From Anthoceros angustus (lineage: Eukaryota; Streptophyta; Anthocerotopsida; Anthocerotales; Anthocerotaceae), in the NCBI GenBank assembly GCA_010909165.1, contig MU008155.1, forward strand, positions 620,001-684,000: a stretch of DNA of 64,000 bases. Direction: 5' to 3'. The notes beneath the pieces are model-generated. The model was not told where the DNA came from, made no database searches, and worked only from the letters and a program-made list of their open reading frames with translations. The translations under genes were made by a program, and so were the position numbers. This document shows, in pieces, positions 44,439 through 56,078 of this stretch. Positions within the stretch are counted from its first letter, which is position 1. Every line of letters starts with the position of its first letter.

Positions 44439-45171
44439 GCTGAGCGGCATGCATTTGAGTCCAAGTTGGCAACACGGCGTTTGCTCTTGGAATTAGATTT
44501 TTTGGTTAGAGATCATGTGTTAGAGTCTCTAAATTGGAGAGTCAAACAATGTTCTCGAGCTACGACTGGAAGATGCACGGCAGCATTTCTCCGAGACGGT
44601 TCAATCTGTGTAGGATAGTTTCGTTCTGATGGATGCACGTTGTGAGATCGCACCATCTACGACGAGACGTAGTAGAGTTCTTCTTGCTGGGCCATGAACT
44701 GGTTAGCCATGAACTGTCGGACAGTTTTTTGTGACACTGAGCCTCACAAGCCTTGAGGAGATGTAGTTCTCACTTCCAGTTTTAGGTGCTGGTATTTCCA
44801 GTTCCCCTTTTTTTACATATTGTGTCCGGTTCAAGTTCAAACTGCCCCCTTCCTTGAGCCGTGTTTTTATGTTTGGTTCCGACACCACGTTCAACCTCAG
44901 CAGTCCGTGTGAACGGTGACACTGCCGCATTCCGTCCTAGGATCGTAGTCACTCAGTCTAGCGAAGCAAGGATGGAACAGAAGCCTCCTTGAGCGAGCGA
45001 ATTCGCAGCAGCTCACACGATGTGTGTCAGGAGCCGTCGGCCCTAACAGGAGGTGTTGCTGGCATCTGTGTTTGTCCGGTTCTAGCGAGGTGGAAGGGTT
45101 GCAGCATGACGTCCGGTCCGTAACAATACCAGTCTTCTTTCAAGTGTCTGCTGTCAGATTCACGTCGCAAG
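44439..45171. other. UGD 3' flank and LFR promoter
   Basis: No additional coding pattern; 733 bp shared by the UGD terminator and the next gene's start region. Confidence 0.4.
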
Positions 45172-47111
45172 ATGGCTTCTGGGCGAATGAAAGCCATGCC
45201 CAGGAACGCGATGCCCGGGGAGTCCGTTGATGGAGCTGGCGCTGCATCTGTGGTAGATAAGAGCAGCAAGAGGTACGTGCTGGCTCTGCAGAGTGGCCTA
45301 AAGAGCGAAGTTTCCTGGGCTTTGAATGCCCTCACTGTCATCTCCTTCAAGGAAAAGGATGATCCGCGAAGAGATTTCGGAGTTATTGCCAAGGTTCCAG
45401 GGCTTCTTGATGCTCTTCTCTTTGTGGTAAGCTAAGCAATTCCTCAAGGTCATGCCGCAGTTTGCATCAGCAGTGTCGATGTTCGGGCAGCAAGTACTCT
45501 CACAAGTCTTCATGTGACATTTAGGTCTTCCATCTCTCACCGATAGCTGTGTTTTTTCTTGAGATAAAAGATTCAGGAGTGGCGTGATATAGCACACCCA
45601 CGTGATTCTGCAAAGCTTGCCAGACAACGTGTCTTAGGGGCTAATCACCCTTACACGGGATGGGGGCTGGAGTATGAAAGTACTTGTCCAGGGGATCCTA
45701 TTTGGCGCCTCCGGTGAGTCCTTTTCGTTTCTTCTGCGATTATATTAGCTGAAGTATCTGCAACTTAACCCGCACATGCTTAGTACAGGTCTGCGCCAGA
45801 CACCTTGCATAAAGATGAGATTTTCGGAGATACTGAGAAGCAGAACAAAAACTCAGAGTGGTGGTGGGATGAAGAGGGCGTCTTCAATTTGGACGAGCTG
45901 GGCCGGTTGGAGAGGCAGCAAGCAGCAGTCGCTGCCTCCAACATCGTGCGCAATTTCTCGTTTATGCCAGAGAATGAAAGTTTCATGGCTCAGCATCGGA
46001 ACTGCTTGGAGACCCTGATTCACTGCATGCAAGATCATCTCACTGGTCAGTGGCAGTTCTCTGAGTTGTGTCTGAACCTAGGAACAAGGATCCTCTCATA
46101 CTCGCTTGTTTTTGGCATGTTATGCAGAAGATGAAGAGCTAGTGATGAACTCCATTGAGACTATTGTGAACTTGGCACCTTTCCTCTGTATCAAGCTTTT
46201 TGAGGATTGCACCCGAGGACAGATCACGTAGGTTTCATCACCTAACTTTGACATCTGCCTTTTTGCCATACTTCATTGATTTTAGGTTCTTGAAGGTATG
46301 CCTTCTTGTAGCAACTCTTGTCCAGTCGTCTGAAGGAAACTGACAAGTCCATACATTGTTCTTGTCTCAGAGAAAAGCAAGCTGTACAATCATTTATTGA
46401 CATGTTAGAATCTCCTGTAAGAGCATGGTATTGTTCGGCTGCGGAGCTTCTCGGAAGACTAGTGGTCAACCCTGATAACGAACCCTACCTTCTGCCAGTA
46501 GCACCTCAGGTTCATTCCCTACTTCAAGTTGGTCATCTGCTGCTGTCTAGTGCCTGTGACATGTGTGGAAACTTAGACCGGCCTGTACTGGACGGTCCTA
46601 TGAGGGGAAGCAGCCTCCTTATGCAGCTGTCTCTGCTTGCAGGTGTACAGGCGGCTCGTTGACTTGTTGGGCCTGCCAGGAGCAGATGGCCAGGCAGCAG
46701 CTGTGGGGGCTCTGTACAACTTTGCAGAAATAAACATGGACTGTCGTGTTCGACTTGCAAATGAGCGATGGTAGGAAGCTGCTGCTGAGATCCTTGCTTA
46801 GAGCTTTCTTCTCATTGCAGGACTGAAGGTTGGCCACTGTGCATATTTCTCGCAGGGCGATTGGGAGGCTCCTAAGGATTGTGCAAGCACCTCATCCTTT
46901 GGCGGAAGTCGTCCGAAAGGCTGCCCTAACCCTGGAAAGCTTGGCGTCGGAGCCCCAAAACAGAACAGTGATGCTGGCCTTCGAAAATACGTTTGCTGAA
47001 ATTGCGCTTCTAGACGTTCGTATGTCAGATACCTTTGCACGTATTCTGTGGGAGCTGTGCTCTCGGACTAATGTTAAGGCTGGTGCTGCGCGGGGAGTAT
47101 GGGGCTCCTAG
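45172..47111 (+). CDS. LFR: Armadillo-repeat SWI/SNF subunit LFR
   Basis: LFR (leaf and flower related; Arabidopsis At3g22990) is a nuclear armadillo-type subunit of plant SWI/SNF chromatin remodellers. Seven exons: 45172-45426, 45577-45713, 45789-46045, 46128-46227, 46371-46509, 46643-46770, 46856-47111; 1272 nt, 423 aa. Diagnostic matches in order are RYVLALQSGLKSEVSWALN, VPGLLDALL, EWRDIAHPRD, WWWDEEGVFNLDELGR, SNIVRNFSFMPENESFMAQH, DEELVMNSIETIVNLA, YCSAAELLGRLVVNPDNEP, AAAVGALYNFAEINMDCR, SEPQNRTVM and the terminal ARGVWGS (ARGIWGM in Arabidopsis). The N-terminal leader is shorter than in Arabidopsis and lacks its Gly/Ala-rich tract. Confidence 0.93.
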
Positions 47112-47630
47112 TTGCGTGTGATGGGTGTCATCTCCGCACGTCTGTAGATACCGAGAGTACAAGACACCAAAACCAGCGTAACAAAGAGAGCTTTCCACTT
47201 TAAAACAGGGGTTACACGCTCTTGACAGATCATCATGATTCAAAGGACCCACCATGTACTTGTAAAGGCTTTCTTTACTTTTTGCGGACATTTGTAAGGG
47301 CTTCCTATTAGGGTACTGTTTCTGCCTTATGTCTACTTCTTGTGCCTAATAGTTTGCACTTTTTCTAACTAATGCCTATGACTTTCTCTAACCCATGCTG
47401 ATCAGCTCAATACGTAGGTGAGTGTCCGGAACACTAGGTACAATTTTTGTCTTTTGACGGATTTCCCCCTTGCTTTGAGTGCTTCGAATGTTTCTTTTGG
47501 CAATAGATAGTAGTGTGCCGGTCTCCAAAAGGGAAATAGAAGGAGTAAGCTTTGCATCAACAAACTCTTCATAAGAATGCATTTATTATGTCTATGTTTA
47601 TATATGTAACTTCAAAATAAGATACGATGT
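47112..47630. other. LFR 3' flank, no gene seen
   Basis: Only short frames without domains. Confidence 0.35.
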
Positions 47631-47850
47631 TTGTTTCTTTTGACTCGAATTTCTACACTTCACAATTAACTGCCCTTGGGGCGAATCGGGCACTGCAACC
47701 AAGGGCTATCTTGAAGTTGTTCAATTCAATTTCAGCATATTTGTTTCTTTTGACTCGAATTTCTACACTTCACAATTAACTGCCCTTGGGGCGAATCGGA
47801 CAATGCCACCAAGGGCAATCTTGAAGTTGTTCCATTCAATTTCAGCAAAT
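47631..47850 (+). repeat. Direct tandem duplication, 110-bp unit, 2 copies
   Basis: TTGTTTCTTTTGACTCGAAT starts at 47631 and again at 47741. The whole 110-bp unit, ending AATTTCAGCA(T/A)A, is repeated with about six base changes. It lies between LFR and the LINE. Confidence 0.9.
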
Positions 47851-48041
47851 CAATGTTAGGATGGAATCCGTGTCCTTGCTCTCCTCTTCTTCATCGTCTA
47901 AAGAAAAGCTTGAAAAGTGTCCCTTGTTATGAGACGTGCCGATTTGCCACACATGAGATCATTATGTGCAAGACCTTATCACACATTTGATCATTATGCA
48001 TGAAACATTGGTTCACTATTTAGTTTTAAAAAAAGACCTCT

Positions 48042-49490
<1,449 letters not shown>

Positions 49491-49842
49491 GGGCCTCAGT
49501 GGAGAAATAAGGGATCTAATGGCACATTGTATTACAAGAAAGTCATGCAAAAATTATTATTGTCCTCCCTTCAAGGAGTGACATCCATACATGAGTTTAA
49601 TGGAACTCCACTCCGCGAGAGAGTAGCAGATTGGGGTGCTACCCATCCCAGATTCATGGCCCAATGGGGCTGCTTGTTATAAAAATCCGACCCTCATCCT
49701 CGTCTCGTGTACAGGCCTCTCTCTATTATAAGAGTCTTACGGGGCTACTCCTGATCAAATTCATTATGCATGACTTTGATGTACACTTTGAAATATCTAT
49801 TAAGTCTCTAACTTCATTAAAAAATAATATACATTGAGTGAG

Positions 49843-50073
49843 ATGGAAAAATGGATTGCAGGTGCAATGGACAGCAGAAGCGGGAATGCACCAGCTAATA
49901 TGAAAGGCTATAAAATCACAAAAGAAAATGTATTTTTGATATTTGTTTCAATAACGCTAATAGCAACCATACTCATCTACACATACTATTTGCATAATGG
50001 ATGTATACATATATTTTGTAAGTTTGAATCCTTGAAACATAAGATCATGTGTGAAAAAGATGCAACATGTTGA
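49843..50073 (+). CDS. Possible 76-aa single-pass membrane peptide, unassigned
   Basis: The frame MEKWIAGAMDSRSGNAPANM... contains one strongly hydrophobic segment (NVFLIFVSITLIATILIYTY) and a Lys/Cys-rich tail. I recognise no family. It lies in AT-rich DNA between a LINE and a tRNA gene, with no splice partners, and may be chance. Confidence 0.2.
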   Translation: MEKWIAGAMDSRSGNAPANMKGYKITKENVFLIFVSITLIATILIYTYYLHNGCIHIFCKFESLKHKIMCEKDATC

Positions 50074-50191
50074 TCTTATGATAAAGGTTGAATGAAAAAA
50101 ATTAATTTATACCAAAAACAATTGAAATAAGGTTTTTTCTTATATAAGATCAAAGGTGATAATTGTTTTAAAGTTCTATCACTGATAACAA

Positions 50192-50272
50192 GTGGTCGTG
50201 CCGGAGTGGTTATCGGGCATGACTAGAAATCATGTGGGTTCGCCCGCGCAGGTTCGAATCCTGCCGACCACG
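50192..50272 (+). tRNA. tRNA-Ser (anticodon AGA)
   Basis: Acceptor GTGGTCG pairs with CGACCAC at the 3' end, with G as discriminator base. The A-box region TGCCGGAGTGGTTATCGGGC, anticodon arm CATGA-CTAGAAA-TCATG (anticodon AGA), long class-II variable arm GTGGGTTCGCCCGC and T-arm GCAGGTTCGAATCCTGC are all intact. It matches plant tRNA-Ser(AGA), with a compensating change in the acceptor stem. Confidence 0.95.
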
Positions 50273-50299
50273 TACGCTAGTGCCATCCTTCATTCCGAG

Positions 50300-50695
50300 T
50301 AGGTTCCATTCGAACCTGCCGACCCCGTTCCCTACGTGCATAAGAAGCATTTTGTGCCCATTCGAACCTGCCGACCTCGTTCCCTACGTGCATAAGAAGC
50401 ATTTTGTGCCCTTCCTTATTTTAGAGTCGATTGTCATTCGAACCTGCCGACCTCGTTCCCTACGTGCATAAAAAGTCGCAACTAGGAGGAGTAGGGAACG
50501 TGCAATTGTGCCCTTATTTTTGAGTCGTTTTCATTCGAACCTGCCGACCTCGTTCCCTACGTGCGTAAAAAATTCGCAAATAGGAGGAGTAGGAGTCGTT
50601 TTCCCCCTTAAATAAATCGCAACTAGGAGGTGTAGGCGTCGTTTTCCCCTTTAAAAATCGCAACCATGAGGAGTAGGCGAACCTGGACCAGAACG
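50300..50695 (+). repeat. Compound tandem repeats containing tRNA-Ser T-arm/acceptor pieces
   Basis: Four copies of ATTCGAACCTGCCGACC(C/T)CG + TTCCCTACGTGC start at 50308, 50360, 50436 and 50533. The first 18 bases nearly equal the 3' end of the adjacent tRNA-Ser (TTCGAATCCTGCCGACCACG). A second unit (TCGCAACTAGGAGGAGTAGG then TCGTTTTCCCC) recurs at about 50475, 50575, 50617 and 50656 and runs into the 3' end of the boron transporter gene. Confidence 0.85.
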
Positions 50696-53600
50696 CCGTG
50701 AAGAGTGTGAGTGATGGAAGTTGGTTAGCGCAGGTCCAGTTAAGCGAGAGGAAAGGGTGACAAACGACAGACTTGTGCAAGATTTGCCTCGCTGCTTGAT
50801 TTCACCACGACTTCGGGTAGTCATCGCGTCCATCACTTCCGCACTGTCCAGCTCCTGCTCGGGCCCTGCAATCTCCGCAACCTGCCGGGAAAGAAACGGT
50901 GCAAATGTCTGAGGTAAGCAGATCCTGGCCCCACGCATTAAAGCGATCCTAATGTGGTTCGAACCTTCACGGAGCTGCTGTAAGGCATGGCAGGAACTTC
51001 TTCGTAGTCAGCAGCGTCCAGCTCAGCCAAATCCTGTGCCTTGAAGAATCTGGGAAGGATGAACTGACGGACAGGCACTAGCAGCATGATGAGAACAGGG
51101 AACAGGACGCCTGCAAGCGGGATCCAGGTAATGGCATAGCAAGCCACAAGATAACACAATTGGAAGATAGTGAAGATGGTGATGATTTTGAATGGCACCC
51201 GTTCCACGAAAGACGCATGCGCCTCTTCGAGCACTCTGCCGTACACACGAGAAGATAAAATGAATCCACTCAGCCTCAACTTGTTAGTCATATGCAGCAT
51301 GGTTCCCCATGAAGGTTCGGTCACTCACTTGAATCGCCGGTTTGACGGAGTGAACAGGAGCAGAATCCTCTCCCAAAACTGGTTTCCTGGAAGGCTTTCA
51401 ATGGCCATGTAGGCAAAGTAGCCCCAAAGTACGGACGTGGGAATTCTCTTGATCAGGGGCATAGCTCCAACGCATCCTGCCACCATCACAGATTGCATGA
51501 AGTTGCTCAGCCTCTGCTCCTTTACTTCTACTGGGAGGAGGTCATCAATGTCCTTTTCGGGATCGAAAATGCTTGTGTCCACTATCAGGTCAGCCTTTCC
51601 AGATTCTGCTGCTAGCTGGGTTATGCTGCCCTTGAACTCCTTCATGGCCTGCAGCGGTAATCGCCATCCTTAGAGACAGCTATCACAATGCCTTATGCAA
51701 AGTTTGGTCAAGTACATCGTTAATACCCTTGTGGAGGGGAACACCAGTGGACTCTCCATCTGCTCAAACGCTTGCTGCATGCTGGTGCACATTTCAGCGA
51801 CTGTAGCCTTCTCCTGGAGTTTTATCTTCGCAGTCTTGACCAATTTTTCACGAATAAGCTGACCAAAACGGAATTAGTGCAAATTAGTACCACTTGAAAG
51901 ACACAGGACCAAAGCAGGAAGATGCAGAGCAGACCAACACCAAACATTATTGATGACGTGGAGCACCTGAGTCTTCAAAGTGGCCAAGCTTTTGGTGTGC
52001 ATCGGAGACTGCGGCAGTACTCCGTTTGAGGGAGGTATTCCCAATAGCCCGCACATGATTGTCTGGAGAAATTACAAGGCATTATGGAAAGGAAGTAGAG
52101 TTCATGATCATTGGATGTGCATACTAGACGGGGGCTATACCAGCCAACCCAGAAGCAGTAGATCCCAATGGAATGATGATGGTTTTCGCAAGTTGAACTC
52201 CTTCTGCTGTGCCAGTTGAGAGGCCACGCTGTGATCAAAAAAATAGAGAACAGAAATCATTGTGGCTGGGATTATGGCGATAACAATGTACACCGGAGGG
52301 ACCTCCTTCATTTCCTGCAATCGAAACACATATATTATTCGTTAACCCATCTCGCGCATTGAGTAGGATCCGAATTTTACCAGAAGCAGCGTATCTGATG
52401 CTCACCCTGAGTACAGTCCAATTGCTCGATGCTCCAGGCGACCAGGGAGTAGGACTGAAAAGTCGTCTTGGAATGCCAGAGGGAATGGAATTTCCGGGCG
52501 AATACGATATTGCTGTCCATATGAGGACCATGAGTGGTACTCCATAGTCAGCAACAAATCCACGAAGGGGGCCTGCAAGGGAACATGCTCATAACGTGAC
52601 TCTCCTCTTTCTGCTCGCCCATTCCTGGAACATGCCTGCCGTGAACCTCAGTCCGGTGGGCTTACCTGCTCCATAACGCCACGATCTTGCCTTCCTGCTT
52701 TTGAGTGCAGTGAGGAGGAGGCCAAATGACAGTAGAAGCCCAAAAAGACCATTGGCAAACCGCCAGGGATGCTGAAACTGATCTTCTGACGGATCTTCTC
52801 TCTTTGGGATACGGAACTCCTCGATGACACCCTGCGGGAACATGCCACGAAGTTGTAGCAGAGTGAAACTCTTGAACTGCAAGCCGGGGAAGGGAAGGTG
52901 AATTTTTTTGCTCTTACTTTGACAGCCTGCTGCATGAACAGAACCGAGATGAGCATGCCAAAGAGCTCCCCTGCAAGCCGGGTAAACCTATGGATAATGG
53001 AGCATGCCCCAAGAACTGCCAGTACAAACAACATGGCTGCGGTCCATACGCTCACCCTGTAAAGGTCAATGACATGAAAAATGAGCAACAGCGGCTGAAG
53101 TTATGCTTGAAGAGGTTTTGGGGCATAAGGACATCGACGGTACCAAGCTGCCCACGCCAGGAACAAGCGTGGACCCAGGTTGGTTTGGCTCTTGGCGAAG
53201 TTGTACATGAAAGTGTACATGATGACAGTCGGCTCAGCCACTCCCAGGATAAGGAGGGGTTGGCCCCCCAGGATGGAGTGTATGACACCACAGAGCGCAG
53301 TAGATGCAAGAGTCTGAACTGCACTCAGCTGTCCATCTACGCAAGAAGCATACCATCTGCGGTCAAAATGAAAGCTCTTACTACAAAACGACGAATCCAA
53401 TATCCTTGTCAAAGATTACTTGTGTCTCGGTCAAGCTGCTCTCCAAACGAGATGACGGGGATAGCTGAAGCGAAGAAAATGTACGTCGTGGGTGCAAAAA
53501 TCCTGCAATGAAAACAAGGAAGCTCCAATCACCTCGAATTAGTATTCAGGAGCCGAGAAGTTGAGGAATCCCCGCAGAGTTCACATCACCGACCTGATGC

Positions 53601-53697
53601 CGGCGTTGAGGCCACCCAGCCAGTCATGCTTGTAGCAAGCATAGCGCGCAGCGATATCGTTTCGAATGCCTTGTAATGGAACGAAGGTCTCCTCCAT
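50651..53697 (-). CDS. BOR: BOR-type boron (borate) transporter
   Basis: Plasma-membrane borate exporter of the SLC4/anion-exchanger fold, homologous to Arabidopsis BOR1. Twelve exons: 53697-53594, 53502-53420, 53336-53144, about 53055-52918, 52831-52666, 52572-52406, 52314-52141, 52062-51967, 51858-51727, 51648-51329, 51235-50965, 50881-50651; about 691 aa. The start METFVPLQG-type ([14 protein letters not shown]) equals BOR1's. Landmarks are [128 protein letters not shown] and [16 protein letters not shown]. The cytosolic tail carries acidic [15 protein letters not shown], where BOR1 trafficking signals lie, and [10 protein letters not shown]. The last few residues come from a local DNA repeat. 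Confidence 0.94.
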
Positions 53698-54370
53698 GGA
53701 TTCTCGAGGCAAATCAGCTAGGCAAACCTGCAGTCTCGCTGAACTGCCCACCTGCAGGCCAAGAGCCAGTGATCGAGCATGGTCACGAGTCTGCTTCTGA
53801 GGAATGGCAATGCTCTACAGAGCCAGCTCAAAGTCCGGTTCCCATGCACAGTAGCGATATCTCCTCGGCCTCGCGCAATGCAACCTTCCAGAACTTTTTT
53901 GGTATTGGCGGCAAAGCTTGGAGAACGGAGTCGCAACGTCGTATCCGAGAAATCGGTCCACCGCTTTTCAGGGGAGTTGTGCAACAATGTCGCGTCTGAA
54001 CGGTAAGATATGAGATGAGCTGGCATGCAGAACCTCAATAACTGCCAGGAGAATTTGAGGGATCCTGTGCAACAGAGAAGAGAACATCGGACTGAACGGT
54101 CATCAAGAAAGTGGTAAGTCTAAATCTCTAGATGACAAGACTGGGCTACACGAGCCTTGCGACGATCTCGCAATCGATACAGTACAAAGCGCCGCTAATG
54201 CAGGTGGTCCAGGCCAGGCAGCAAGAACGCAGGTTCCAACCGAGTCTGAACATCTACATTGGAGGTACTCGGGAAATCGAAACCTGGACTCGCACCAGCC
54301 ATGCATAATTCTTCTGCCATACTTCGACTCAAATGATTCTCTTGCACTGCACTGCACTGCACTGCCCTGG
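53698..54370. other. BOR upstream region, no gene seen
   Basis: It contains the BOR promoter side and a (CACTG)n run of five units at about 54345. The frames present are short and domain-free. Confidence 0.35.
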
Positions 54371-54427
54371 CCTGCCGCAGCAGCTGTTAAGCTCAAGTAC
54401 TTTGAGCGTAACAGCTGCTGCGGCAGG
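54371..54427. repeat. 57-bp near-perfect palindrome
   Basis: Arms CCTGCCGCAGCAGCTGTTA and TAACAGCTGCTGCGGCAGG are exact reverse complements (19 bp) around GCTCAAGTACTTTGAGC, itself nearly palindromic. It marks the outer junction of the DnaJ exon tandem copies. Confidence 0.9.
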
Positions 54428-56078
54428 AATTACAGGCGGTCGGTGGGAAGGCAGCATGCACAGCACAGGAAACGCGTGAGCTTGCCAACTCGTGTGTTTC
54501 AAAAACGGGAGAACACATCAACGCCAGCAATACATACAGAGTACCAAGTGCAGCCGAGGAGCAGGTACATCCTTATAAGTGGCAATTAATCTACCATCAG
54601 TAGAATCGGTTGGTGATATGATTCTGTGACCTACTTTACAGCAGCACGTTTGTATACATAGACCTACCCTTTGTACCACCAGTGCTCAACCCCATCCGTC
54701 TGGTGCACGCCCAACAAAGAAAAGGATGTATCTCCCTCGAGGTTGGCAGCATCCACATACATATACATAGGTCCGCTGGAGGAGGCAAGCACTGTAGACT
54801 GTAGCCGGAAACACAAATATTTCGGCTCACGGCCCTTCACCCCAGCGTATGAGAGAAATTGAGTTGGGCATCTCACGGCCTTCCTTTCCAAGATTTAGAG
54901 CCTCTACCTTTCTCATTCCTCCCCTCTCTTCGCCTTGCGGCAGCCTGAAATTCTTCCTCTGTGGGCTCCTTGCATTTCTTACTCCCCGAACCATATTTGG
55001 CTCCAACGCAGCCGCAGCAGCTGATACGCTCAAGTACTGAGGTTACAGGCGGTCGGTGGGAAGGCAGAATGCACAGCAGAGGAAACGCGTGAGCTTGCCA
55101 ACTCGTGCGTTTCAAAAACGGGAGAACACATCAACGCCAGCAATACATAGAGAGTACCAAGTGCAACCGAGGAGCAGGTACACCCTTACAAGTGGCAATT
55201 GATCTGTTCAGTAGAATCGGTTTGTGATATGAGTTTGTGACCTCTCCACAGCAGCACGTTACGTAGACCTACACTTTGTAGCACCAGTGCTCAACTCCAA
55301 AAATTTATCATCGACCTGGTGCACGTCCAACAAATAAAAGGATGGATCTCCTCGAGGTTGGCAGCATCCACACACATATACATTGGTCCGCTGGAGGCAA
55401 GCACTGTAGCCGGGACATAAATATTTCGGCTCACGGCCTTTCACCCCAGCTTCTGAGGGAAAGTGAGTTGGGTCATCTCACGGCCTTCCCTGTTCTAGGT
55501 TTAGAGCCGCTACTTTTCTCGTTCTTCCTCTCTTCCTTGCGGCAGCCTGAAATTCTTCCTCTGTGGGCTCCTTGTATTTCTTACTTCCGGAACCATACTT
55601 GGCTCCAACGCAGCTGCAGCAGCTGATACGCTCAAGTACTGAGGTTACAGGCGGTCGGTGGGAAGGCAGAATGCACAGCAGAGGAAACGCGTGAGCTTGC
55701 CAACTCGTGCGTTTCAAAAACGGGAGAACACATCAACGCCAGCAATACATAGAGAGTACCAAGTGCAACCGAGGAGCAGGTACACCCTTACAAGTGGCAA
55801 TTGATCTGTTCAGTAGAATCGGTTTGTGATATGAGTTTGTGACCTCTCCACAGCAGCACGTTACGTAGACCTACACTTTGTAGCACCAGTGCTCAACTCC
55901 AAAAATTTATCATCGACCTGGTGCACGTCCAACAAATAAAAGGATGGATCTCCCTCGAGGTTGGCAGCATCCACACACATATACATTGGTCCGCTGGAGG
56001 AGGCAAGCACTGTAGCCGGGACATAAATATTTCGGCTCACGGCCTTTCACCCCAGCTTCTGAGGGAAAGTGAGTTGGG
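54428..56078 (-). repeat. Tandem copies of the DnaJ last exon and 3' flank (about 602-608-bp unit)
   Basis: TTACAGGCGGTCGGTGGGAA occurs at about 54434, 55042 and 55644. Each copy contains the 3' flank (GCCAACTCGTGCGTTTC, TATTTCGGCTCACGGC) and, at its right end, the coding end of the DnaJ gene (AKYGSGSKK(Y/C)KEPTEEE). The terminal stop codons lie at 54873, 55478 and 56079, 605 and 601 bp apart. The two outer copies lack the start of the exon and carry different C-terminal residues. Confidence 0.9.

Noticed and set aside
50300-50560. Additional tRNA genes in the tRNA-Ser downstream array
   Set aside because: Only T-arm and acceptor fragments recur; no anticodon arm or D-arm.
50300-50695. CRISPR-like array
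   Set aside because: Repeats are irregularly spaced and partly contiguous, derive from tRNA-like sequence, and lie in a plant nuclear context.
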